From contig CAYQLM010000101.1 in assembly GCA_964418365.1 (NCBI GenBank), positions 1-9,953 on the forward strand: 9,953 bases of DNA. The letters are read 5' to 3'. Each line of letters starts with the position of its first letter. Position 1 is the stretch's first letter. Below, in pieces: positions 4,908 to 9,953 of this stretch. Origin of the DNA: JBBDXS01 sp964418365. GTDB lineage: Bacteria > Chloroflexota > Dehalococcoidia > DSTF01 > RBG-16-68-14. The translations under genes were made by a program, and so were the position numbers. Below the pieces are notes generated by a model. The model was not told the DNA's origin. It did not search any database and saw only the letters and a list, made by a program, of their open reading frames with translations.

Positions 4908-5939
4908 ATGTTCCCGAAGCGCATCGGTATTGACTTGGGGACGGCGAATGTCCTCGTCTACGTGAAGGGACGCGGCATCGTCGTGAACGAGCCGGCCGTC
5001 GTCGCGCTGGCGAACCGCGACAACACCGTCCTCGCAGTCGGCTCGGAGGCGCGGAACATGTTGGGCCGAACGCCGGACACGATCTCTGTCATCCGGCCGA
5101 TGAAGGACGGCGTGATCGCCGATTACCTGATCACCGAAGCGATGCTGCGCTACTTCATCGGCAAGGTTGTCGGCCGAGTGAACCTGATTAAGCCCGAGGT
5201 GATGATCTGCATCCCCGTCGGCGCGACGAGCGTCGAGCAGCGCGCGGTGCGCGACGCGGCGGAGCAGGCCGGTTCGCGCAGGCCGGCGCAGCTCGTACCG
5301 GAGCCGCTCGCCGCAGCGATCGGCGCGCGCATCCCGGTCGGGACGCCCAGCGGCAACATGATCGTCGACATCGGCGGCGGACGCACCGAGGCGGCAGTGA
5401 TTTCGATGTACGGCATCGTGGTGGCGGAGTCGGTCCGGGTAGCGGGGGACCGCATGGACGATGCGATCACGGCGTACGTGAAGCGGCGTCACAACCTGCT
5501 GGTGGGGGAGCGGACGGCCGAGGAGATCAAGATCACCATCGGCACGGCGATCCCCCTTCAGGAAGAGCTGACGATGCAGGTGCGCGGCCGCGATCAGGTA
5601 ACCGGCATGCCGCGCACGATCACGCTGAACGGCAACGAGATCACGGTCGCGCTGCAGGATAGCCTGGCGAGCGTGGTGCAGACCGTGCGCAGCGTCCTCG
5701 AGCGCACGCCGCCCGAGCTGGCGGCGGACGTCATCGATCGCGGGCTGGTGCTCACGGGCGGCGGCGCGCTGCTGCGCCACCTCGATGTGCTGCTCACGCA
5801 GGAGACGGGCATTCCGTGCCACGTGGCGGACAACCCGCTGGAGTGCACCGCGATCGGCGCGGGCGTGGCGCTGGAGCACCTGGACGTGATCAGGCGCAGC
5901 TTGCCGACGGAAGAAGAGTCCCTGGTCGCCAGCGCATAA
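4908..5939 (+). CDS. mreB: Rod shape-determining protein MreB
   Basis: Bacterial actin homologue that forms membrane-associated filaments and directs sidewall peptidoglycan synthesis. 343 residues, full length. Landmarks: phosphate-1 loop IGIDLGTAN (residues 6-14), the region IPVGATSVEQRAVRDAAEQAG, phosphate-2 loop IVDIGGGRTEAAVIS (152-166), AGDRMDDAI, the ERTAEEIKITIG segment, and the adenosine-binding VLTGGGALL with Gly284-286. Phosphate-2 has Arg159 where Thr is usual. It follows murA on the same strand (about 320 bp apart once the assembly artefact is removed), which fits a wall-synthesis cluster. The usual mreC and mreD partners do not follow; the next genes are signalling proteins. A Mbl-type MreB paralogue is the only realistic alternative. 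Confidence 0.95.
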   Translation: MFPKRIGIDLGTANVLVYVKGRGIVVNEPAVVALANRDNTVLAVGSEARNMLGRTPDTISVIRPMKDGVIADYLITEAMLRYFIGKVVGRVNLIKPEVMICIPVGATSVEQRAVRDAAEQAGSRRPAQLVPEPLAAAIGARIPVGTPSGNMIVDIGGGRTEAAVISMYGIVVAESVRVAGDRMDDAITAYVKRRHNLLVGERTAEEIKITIGTAIPLQEELTMQVRGRDQVTGMPRTITLNGNEITVALQDSLASVVQTVRSVLERTPPELAADVIDRGLVLTGGGALLRHLDVLLTQETGIPCHVADNPLECTAIGAGVALEHLDVIRRSLPTEEESLVASA

Positions 5940-5947
5940 ATCGGCGC

Positions 5948-5966
5948 GTCATTCTGAGCGCGGAGC
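5948..5966. repeat. GTCATTCTGAGCG repeat, copy 2 (fragment)
   Basis: Only the left part of the repeat (GTCATTCTGAGCGCGGAG) is present; the sequence then passes into palindrome 6. It looks truncated. Confidence 0.55.
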
Positions 5967-5972
5967 CATGTA

Positions 5973-5994
5973 GGGGCGCATCGCGATGCGCCCT
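5973..5994. repeat. GTAGGGGCG palindrome 6, core CATCG/CGATG
   Basis: Perfect 10-bp arms GGGCGCATCG (5974-5983) and CGATGCGCCC (5984-5993), preceded by ATGTAG. Located between mreB and the first cyclase gene. Confidence 0.8.
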
Positions 5995-6037
5995 GGGGCG
6001 AGGCGCGGCCCTTCGCCGCGTCCTTGAATCGGCGCCC

Positions 6038-6046
6038 TGTTATACT
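6038..6046 (+). promoter_or_regulatory. Extended -10 promoter of the cyclase pair, probably leaderless
   Basis: TG-T-TATACT with TATACT at 6041-6046, only 9 nt before the ATG at 6056, so transcription would start within a few bases of the ATG. No Shine-Dalgarno is present. No good -35 at 17-18 bp, which extended -10 promoters tolerate. Confidence 0.6.
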
Positions 6047-6055
6047 CCCACCGCC

Positions 6056-7447
6056 ATGACCGAGCCCGAGATTCGCTACTGCACGACGTCCGATGGCGTG
6101 AATATTGCCTATGCCATTGTCGGCGCGGGACCGCCAATCGTCAGGGTCAGCCAGTTCCCGTCGCATATCTCGCGCGAGCACACGATCCCCCTGTGGTCGT
6201 TCGTCGAGCGACTTTCCGGGCAGCGCTCGGTCATCGTCTACGACAGCCGAGGCGCCGGCCTTTCGCAGCGTGACGCGCTCGATTTTTCGCTAGAGGCGCG
6301 GCTGCGCGATCTCGAAGCCGTGGTCGACGCGGTGCAGCTCGATCGATTCGACCTTATCGCAAACTTTCACGCGGGAATGGGGGCGATCAGCTACGCGGCG
6401 CTCCATGCAGAGCGGGTGTCGCGAATGGCGCTGTTGAACCCGTGCGCTCGGGGTGAGGACCTGTACCGCATGAGCGACGCAATTCGCGTTTATGATGCGC
6501 TGGGAACCGTCACACAAGAACAATGGGAGTTCGTGACCGATACCATGGCCTCGAACATGGGCAGATTGCCCGATCCCGACGTGTCGGGCCGGGTGGCGGA
6601 GTTCATACGCGCGAGCATCACGCCTGAGGCGCTGCTGGCATTCCGAGACGAAAATCGCCGTACCGACGTCACCGACATCCTGGGCCAGGTCGCCGTACCG
6701 ACGCTGGTGACACACAGGGCTGGCAGCGAGATTCCGCAGGTCTTATGCCAGCGCGTCGCGGCCGGCATCCCCGGCGCGCGGTTCTTCGTCGAGTCGGTGG
6801 ATATTGCGGAGCCGGCGTGGTTATCGATATCCGACCGCGTCGAGGTCGAAGTTGCTCGCTTCTTCGGTCTCGATGCGATGGAGCCGGCGATTCCATCTGG
6901 ACCCGCGTCAGTATCGGCGCGAGGAGGGCTGCAGACCGTCCTCTTCACCGACATCGTTGGCCACACCGAGATGATGCAGCGCCTCGGCGACGACAAGGGC
7001 CGCGATGTCCTGCGCGAGCACGAGCGGATCACGCGCGAGACGCTGAAGGAGTACAGCGGCGCGGAAGTAAAAACGATGGGCGACGGCTTCATGGCGTCGT
7101 TCGGCTCGGTAACGAAGGCGATGGACTGCGCGATCGCGCTCCAGCGCGCCTTCGCCCGTTCCGACCCCTCCCCTAGCCCCTCCCCTACGGGGGGAGGGGA
7201 ACACCTTGCGATCCGCATCGGGCTGAACGCAGGCGAGCCGATCGAGGAGGACGGCGATCTCTTCGGCTCGACCGTCATCCTCGCCTCGCGCATCGCAGCG
7301 CAGGCGGGCGCGGGCGAGATCCTCATCCCGGAGCCGCTGCGCCACCTGCTCTCAGGCAAGAGCTACGTCTACGCCGACCGCGGCGAGACCGCGCTCAAAG
7401 GCTTCGAGGACGCGGTGCGGCTGTACGAAGTACGGTGGCAGGTCTGA
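6056..7447 (+). CDS. Degenerate alpha/beta-hydrolase – class III adenylate cyclase fusion, copy 1
   Basis: Predicted cytoplasmic cAMP-forming enzyme of 463 residues; no membrane segment or signal peptide seen. Residues about 14-275 have an alpha/beta-hydrolase fold (YDSRGAGLSQRD at 62-73, LLNP after the elbow), but the nucleophile elbow reads ANFHAGMG (102-109) with no Ser, and no His is seen where the catalytic His is expected, so hydrolase activity is unlikely. Residues about 294-462 are a cyclase domain: metal Asps D299 (FTDIVG) and D343 (MGDGF), adenine-selecting K339 and D401, and Arg412; the usual transition-state Asn is Ile408. The layout resembles M. tuberculosis Rv1900c. Residues about 370-382 (SDPSPSPSPTGGG) come from an in-frame intergenic-type repeat. 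Start chosen by alignment with copy 2 and the -10 element. Its stop overlaps the next start (TGATG). Confidence 0.9.
   Translation: MTEPEIRYCTTSDGVNIAYAIVGAGPPIVRVSQFPSHISREHTIPLWSFVERLSGQRSVIVYDSRGAGLSQRDALDFSLEARLRDLEAVVDAVQLDRFDLIANFHAGMGAISYAALHAERVSRMALLNPCARGEDLYRMSDAIRVYDALGTVTQEQWEFVTDTMASNMGRLPDPDVSGRVAEFIRASITPEALLAFRDENRRTDVTDILGQVAVPTLVTHRAGSEIPQVLCQRVAAGIPGARFFVESVDIAEPAWLSISDRVEVEVARFFGLDAMEPAIPSGPASVSARGGLQTVLFTDIVGHTEMMQRLGDDKGRDVLREHERITRETLKEYSGAEVKTMGDGFMASFGSVTKAMDCAIALQRAFARSDPSPSPSPTGGGEHLAIRIGLNAGEPIEEDGDLFGSTVILASRIAAQAGAGEILIPEPLRHLLSGKSYVYADRGETALKGFEDAVRLYEVRWQV
7164..7200 (+). repeat. C/G-rich palindromic repeat captured inside the cyclase domain
   Basis: CCCCTCCCCTAGCCCCTCCC followed by a matching G-rich arm; CCCCTCCCC (7177-7185) pairs perfectly with GGGGAGGGG (7191-7199) around TACGG. 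This kind of sequence is normally intergenic. Here it keeps the frame and adds 7 residues relative to copy 2. Confidence 0.75.
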
Positions 7448-8778
7448 TGGAACCGCGAATTCAGTACTGCACGACGAGCGATGGCGTGAGCATCGCCTGG
7501 GGCGAGGCGGGCCAGGGCCCTGCGGTGCTGTATTGCAGCTCAACTCCGTTCTCGCATGTACAAGAGTATTTTGCAATCAACGAGGCGTGGTACGGTTTGC
7601 TGGCGCGCTCCTTTCGCGTGGTCACCTTCGACGCGCGCGGCACAGGCATGTCTGAACGCGACGTCGCGGACGTGTCCACCGCTACGTTACTGTTAGACGC
7701 CGAAGCGGTGATCGACGCTGCGAAGCTCGACCGGTTTGTCGTGGTAGCCGATATGACCTCGTTGGCGTTATCGACGGCCCTTCAACTTGCAACCGTACTT
7801 CCCGAAAGAGTGACACACCTTGCTCTCGAGTCGCCGTTTCAGAACATGCGGGAGCTGGCAGATACGCCGTACGGGCGGATAGGTCTGGCGCTCGCCGAGG
7901 CGGACTGGAGTGTCTACGTGCAGACTGTCTATCGCGTCCTGGGCGGCTGGGACGCGGATGACACTCCGTGGCTTGACCCGATGGCGAGGGCCGCAGCCGG
8001 ATGGGTGGAGCCCTCTGTGGGTCTTCAGTACATGAGACTTCAGGAGGCCACGGACGTGGGGCACCTCCTCGCGCGCGTGGGTCAACCGACGCTTGTCCTG
8101 AGAAATGATCCCAACTTCGTCCCCGCCCGGTGTTGCCAGCGCATCGCGGCGAAGATCCCGGGGGCGCAATTTCGGCAGTACGCTAGCCCAACCTTCGAGC
8201 AGCAAGTTGAGCTGATACGCGAGTTCGTCGGGCTTTCCGCGCCCGAGCCGCCGCCTCGCGCGCTCGCGGCTGCGCCCGCCTTCCGCACCGTGCTCTTCAC
8301 CGACCTCGTCGGCCACACCGAGATGATGCAGCGTCTGGGGGATGAACGCGGTCGCGAGGTGTTGCGAGAGCACGAGCGGATCACGCGCGACGTGCTGAAG
8401 AAGCACGGCGGCACCGAAATCAAGACGGACGGCGACAGCTTCATGGTCTCGTTCGGTTCGGTTACCAAGGCCGTCGAGTGCGCCGTTGCTCTGCAGCGCG
8501 CGTTCGCGGAACGGAACGAAACGGCGGTCGAGCCGCTGCACGTGCGTGTCGGCCTGAACGCTGGCGAGCCGATCGCGGAGGAGGGCGACCTCTTCGGCGC
8601 GACCGTCATCCCCGCCTCGCGCATCGCAGCGCAGGCGGGCGCCGGCGAGATCCTCATCCCGGAGCCCGTGCGGCACCTGCTCGCCGGCAAGGAGTTCGCG
8701 TTCTCAGACCGCGGCGAGTTCGTGCCGAAGGGCTTCGAGGACGCGGTGCGGCTGTACGAGGTGCGGTGGCAGGAGTAG
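7447..8778 (+). CDS. Degenerate alpha/beta-hydrolase – class III adenylate cyclase fusion, copy 2
   Basis: Paralogue of the preceding gene, 443 residues. The ATG at 7447 shares its A with the upstream TGA (TGATG), so the two are probably co-translated; MEPRIQYCTTSDGVSIA aligns with the copy 1 N-terminus, supporting this start over an in-frame GTG at 7435. Hydrolase-like residues about 13-262 keep FDARGTGMSERD (61-72), but the elbow reads ADMTSLAL (101-108): Ser105 remains while the GxSxG glycines are gone, and no catalytic His is evident. Cyclase residues about 281-441: metal Asps D286 and D330, adenine-selecting K326 and D381, Arg392, with Ile388 at the transition-state Asn position. By hand count the cyclase halves are about 76-79% identical in two gap-free stretches, while the sensor halves are visibly far more divergent. 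The pair may form a heterodimer (inference). Confidence 0.9.
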   Translation: MEPRIQYCTTSDGVSIAWGEAGQGPAVLYCSSTPFSHVQEYFAINEAWYGLLARSFRVVTFDARGTGMSERDVADVSTATLLLDAEAVIDAAKLDRFVVVADMTSLALSTALQLATVLPERVTHLALESPFQNMRELADTPYGRIGLALAEADWSVYVQTVYRVLGGWDADDTPWLDPMARAAAGWVEPSVGLQYMRLQEATDVGHLLARVGQPTLVLRNDPNFVPARCCQRIAAKIPGAQFRQYASPTFEQQVELIREFVGLSAPEPPPRALAAAPAFRTVLFTDLVGHTEMMQRLGDERGREVLREHERITRDVLKKHGGTEIKTDGDSFMVSFGSVTKAVECAVALQRAFAERNETAVEPLHVRVGLNAGEPIAEEGDLFGATVIPASRIAAQAGAGEILIPEPVRHLLAGKEFAFSDRGEFVPKGFEDAVRLYEVRWQE

Positions 8779-8779
8779 G

Positions 8780-8838
8780 CGTTACTTCGCTCGGGGGTTC
8801 CTGAGCTTTCACGTAGAATGTCATGCTCTGCAGCGCGA
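8780..8838 (-). pseudogene. Remnant of a second rex 3' end
   Basis: Aligns with 8918-8975, the 3' end of rex, with 6 mismatches and 1 gap over 59 columns (hand count). Read on the minus strand it gives ALQSMTFYVKAQE, identical to the Rex tail, then shifts frame through one extra base. The differences before the shift are synonymous (Leu, Thr, Val, Glu codons), so the fragment comes from a rex that had diverged while functional. Only this tail is present. Confidence 0.75.
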
Positions 8839-8848
8839 CACGTTCTCT

Positions 8849-8906
8849 GTCATCCTGAGGGGCGAGGGGTAGAAGCAGGGGGCGGGGAGCCCGAAGGATC
8901 TCGCGC
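8849..8906. repeat. GTCATCCTGAG ... CGAAGGATCTCGCG intergenic repeat, copy 3
   Basis: Same family as 4601-4639 with a longer G-rich middle; ATCCT (8852-8856) pairs with AGGAT (8895-8899). It lies between the rex-tail remnant and the true rex end. Confidence 0.65.
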
Positions 8907-8919
8907 GTCTTTCTGTCCG

Positions 8920-9558
8920 CTACTTCGCCGGGGACTCCTGAGCTTTTACGTAGAAGGTCATGCTCTGGAGCGCGAGGACAGGATCGATGTCCTTGATGCG
9001 CACGCGCGGCGGCACGTGGGCGGCGATCGGGGCGTAGTTGAGGATCGCCTTCACGCCGTTCGCGACCAGGATGTCGATGACGCGCTGGGCCGCCACGGCG
9101 GGCACGGCGACGATGGCCATCTCGACGCGGACTTTCCGCAGCTCCTGAGGCAGCGAATCGACGGACTTCACGACGAGGCCGTTGACCTTCGTGCCTACGA
9201 TCTTGGCGTCGGAGTCAAACGCCTCGACGATGCGGAAGCCCTGGGGCGTGAAGCCGCCGTAGCCCAGTACTGCCCTTCCCAGCTTACCGACGCCCACGAG
9301 TACGACGGGCCACTCTCGCGTGAGGCCGAGGATCTGGCGCAGCTCTTCCCGAAGGCGCGTGACGCTATAGCCGCGGCCCTGCTTGCCGAAGCGGCCGAAG
9401 TAGCTGAGGTCCTTGCGGATCTGGGCAGGGGTGACACCCAGGCGCTCCCCAAGCTCCTGCGAGTTGACGACGTCGCGCCTTTCTCCCTCGAGCGAATCGA
9501 GGGCGCGGACATAGACCGGCAAGCGGTCGATGACGACATCCGGTATCTCTAGCGCCAC
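8920..9558 (-). CDS. rex: Redox-sensing transcriptional repressor Rex
   Basis: Dimeric repressor that senses the NADH/NAD+ ratio: it binds DNA when NAD+ dominates and releases it on NADH binding, controlling fermentation and respiration genes. 212 residues, typical. N-terminal winged helix: SQELGERLGVTPAQIRKDLS (33-52) then YFGRFGKQGRGYSV with the wing. Rossmann domain from about 85 with GVGKLG (89-94), then FDSD, VEMAIVAVP and LNYAPI. C-terminal helix LQSMTFYVKAQE mediates domain swapping in known Rex structures. Start chosen at the GTG at 9556-9558: GGAG lies 8 nt upstream and the length fits, whereas the longer frame to a TTG at 9627 would read through the promoter and add a non-conserved Arg-rich head. 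It has its own promoter after the terminator of the upstream gene and is convergent with the cyclase pair. Confidence 0.96.
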   Translation of the reverse strand: MALEIPDVVIDRLPVYVRALDSLEGERRDVVNSQELGERLGVTPAQIRKDLSYFGRFGKQGRGYSVTRLREELRQILGLTREWPVVLVGVGKLGRAVLGYGGFTPQGFRIVEAFDSDAKIVGTKVNGLVVKSVDSLPQELRKVRVEMAIVAVPAVAAQRVIDILVANGVKAILNYAPIAAHVPPRVRIKDIDPVLALQSMTFYVKAQESPAK

Positions 9559-9566
9559 GTACTTCG

Positions 9567-9570
9567 CTCC
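9567..9570 (-). promoter_or_regulatory. Ribosome binding site of rex
   Basis: GGAG with 8-nt spacing to the GTG at 9558. It supports GTG as the start rather than the upstream TTG. Confidence 0.7.
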
Positions 9571-9604
9571 ATTTGGTTCACGGTGCCGGCGCGCCCTCGG
9601 CGGA

Positions 9605-9628
9605 TGTGATTGCGCGCGCGAGCACAAT
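9605..9628 (-). promoter_or_regulatory. Possible Rex operator over its own promoter
   Basis: On the minus strand TTGTG (9623-9627) and TCACA (9605-9609) face each other, like the half-sites of the known Rex operator (TTGTG-n-TCACA), but 13 nt apart instead of the usual 6-8. An imperfect 20-bp palindrome (9609-9628, 16 of 20 symmetric) overlaps. It covers the -10 element and the expected start, a good place for autorepression. Confidence 0.35.
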
Positions 9629-9655
9629 GTAGCATCGGCAAAAGATCAGGGTCAA
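9626..9655 (-). promoter_or_regulatory. rex promoter
   Basis: TTGACC (9650-9655), 18-bp spacer, TACATT (9626-9631) preceded by TGC as an extended -10. Expected start near 9618, about 60 nt before the GTG. Confidence 0.6.
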
Positions 9656-9690
9656 CGGAGAGGCAGCCGCCGTAAGGAAGGTTAAAGCAG

Positions 9691-9714
9691 AACAGCCCGC
9701 ACGGGCGGGCTGTT
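9691..9714 (-). terminator. Terminator downstream of the right-edge gene
   Basis: Perfect 10-bp stem AACAGCCCGC / GCGGGCTGTT with an ACGG loop, 17 nt past the stop at 9732. On the minus strand CTGCTTTAACC follows, a weak T-run, so termination strength is uncertain. Confidence 0.7.
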
Positions 9715-9731
9715 GGCAGTCCCAGCTCGAG

Positions 9732-9953
9732 CTAGGATTCTGGGTCGAGGACGATGTTGCTCTGGCTGCCGTAGGCGAGCCCGGGCTGGCCGCCCAGCTG
9801 CGGCTTCGGCGCTTCCGGCTGCTCCGCTGGAAGGGGCTCTTCCTGGGCGGGCTGCGCCGGGGGCGCCGGCGGCTCGGGCTTGGGGGCCTGCCCGACGGGC
9901 GCCTTGAGCAAGCCCGTCAGGTCATCGCCCTCGATCGTCTCCACTTCTTTGAC
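9732..9953 (-). CDS. C-terminal tail of a right-edge gene, possibly the ATP-dependent protease FtsH
   Basis: Only the last 73 residues are in the window. They begin VKEVETIEGDDLTGLLK and continue into a Pro/Glu/Ala-rich tail (KPEPPAPPAQPAQEEP and similar) ending IVLDPES. The ETIEGDDLTGLL stretch resembles the last conserved helix of FtsH (ETLxGEELxxLL), which in many bacteria is followed by a low-complexity Pro-rich tail; FtsH is a membrane AAA+ zinc protease. No catalytic or AAA motif is visible here, so this rests on about 12 residues. A hairpin terminator lies just downstream. The frame is open to the window edge, so coding is well supported even if identity is not. Confidence 0.55.
   Translation of the reverse strand, partial: VKEVETIEGDDLTGLLKAPVGQAPKPEPPAPPAQPAQEEPLPAEQPEAPKPQLGGQPGLAYGSQSNIVLDPES

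Noticed and set aside
4602..5879. Long minus-strand open frame opposite mreB
   Set aside because: Shadow of mreB running on into repeats and assembly overlap; composition is Arg/Asp/His-rich with no domain.
5816..6055. Longer frame of the first cyclase gene reaching back into mreB
   Set aside because: The extension overlaps mreB out of frame and crosses a palindrome; the paralogue aligns from the ATG at 6056.
6359..6382. Active esterase/lipase function for the hydrolase-like domain
   Set aside because: No Ser in the elbow (ANFHAGMG) and no evident catalytic His; an active hydrolase is not supported.
9559..9627. Upstream TTG start adding 23 residues to Rex
   Set aside because: The extension is Arg/Pro-rich and unlike Rex, overlaps the promoter and candidate operator, and the GTG at 9558 has a ribosome site at 8-nt spacing.

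Overview
The window is high-GC bacterial chromosome. Its gene set and repeat content suggest a Chloroflexota (Dehalococcoidia-like) genome: a dimeric-type glycyl-tRNA synthetase, an Asp-type MurA, a stand-alone MreB, Rex, alpha/beta-hydrolase–adenylate cyclase fusions, and intergenic GTAGGGGCG palindromes. This placement is inference from gene content. A run of 100 N (4463-4562), flanked by identical 55-bp sequences, marks a scaffold join, so this is probably a draft or metagenome-assembled genome.

Layout. (1) 1-616, minus: 5' part of the glycyl-tRNA synthetase gene. (2) 617-881: intergenic repeats. (3) 882-2633, minus: a secreted protein with seven ~51-residue repeats, each with a C-x4-C pair, then a Thr/Pro linker, a possible Cna-B/SpaA-like domain and a dockerin-like EF-hand segment. 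It has a perfect-consensus promoter and a strong Shine-Dalgarno. (4) 2634-3154: more repeats, then a leader with two 102-nt repeat units that can be read as a small ORF overlapping murA by one base (TAATG). (5) 3155-4435, plus: murA, with Asp replacing the fosfomycin-target Cys. (6) 4436-4907: scaffold gap, palindromes and the mreB leader. (7) 4908-5939, plus: mreB. (8) 6056-8778, plus: two translationally coupled paralogues, each a degenerate alpha/beta-hydrolase domain fused to a class III adenylate cyclase domain. (9) 8779-8919: a duplicated, broken rex 3' end plus an intergenic repeat. (10) 8920-9558, minus: rex, with promoter and candidate self-operator. (11) 9691-9953, minus: a terminator and the C-terminal tail of a gene that may be ftsH.

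Functional picture. murA (first committed step of peptidoglycan synthesis) and mreB (wall-growth scaffold) form a cell-wall pair on the same strand. The hydrolase-cyclase pair probably makes cAMP in response to something sensed by its non-catalytic hydrolase-like domains. Rex is the NADH/NAD+ sensing repressor. The secreted repeat protein is probably an extracellular or surface protein of unknown role.

No single new system is proven. The most interesting items are the tandem leader/small ORF before murA, the paired degenerate hydrolase-cyclases (one with an intergenic-type repeat captured in frame), the seven-repeat Cys-pair secreted protein bracketed by mirrored repeats, and the rex-tail remnant whose differences from rex are mostly synonymous.
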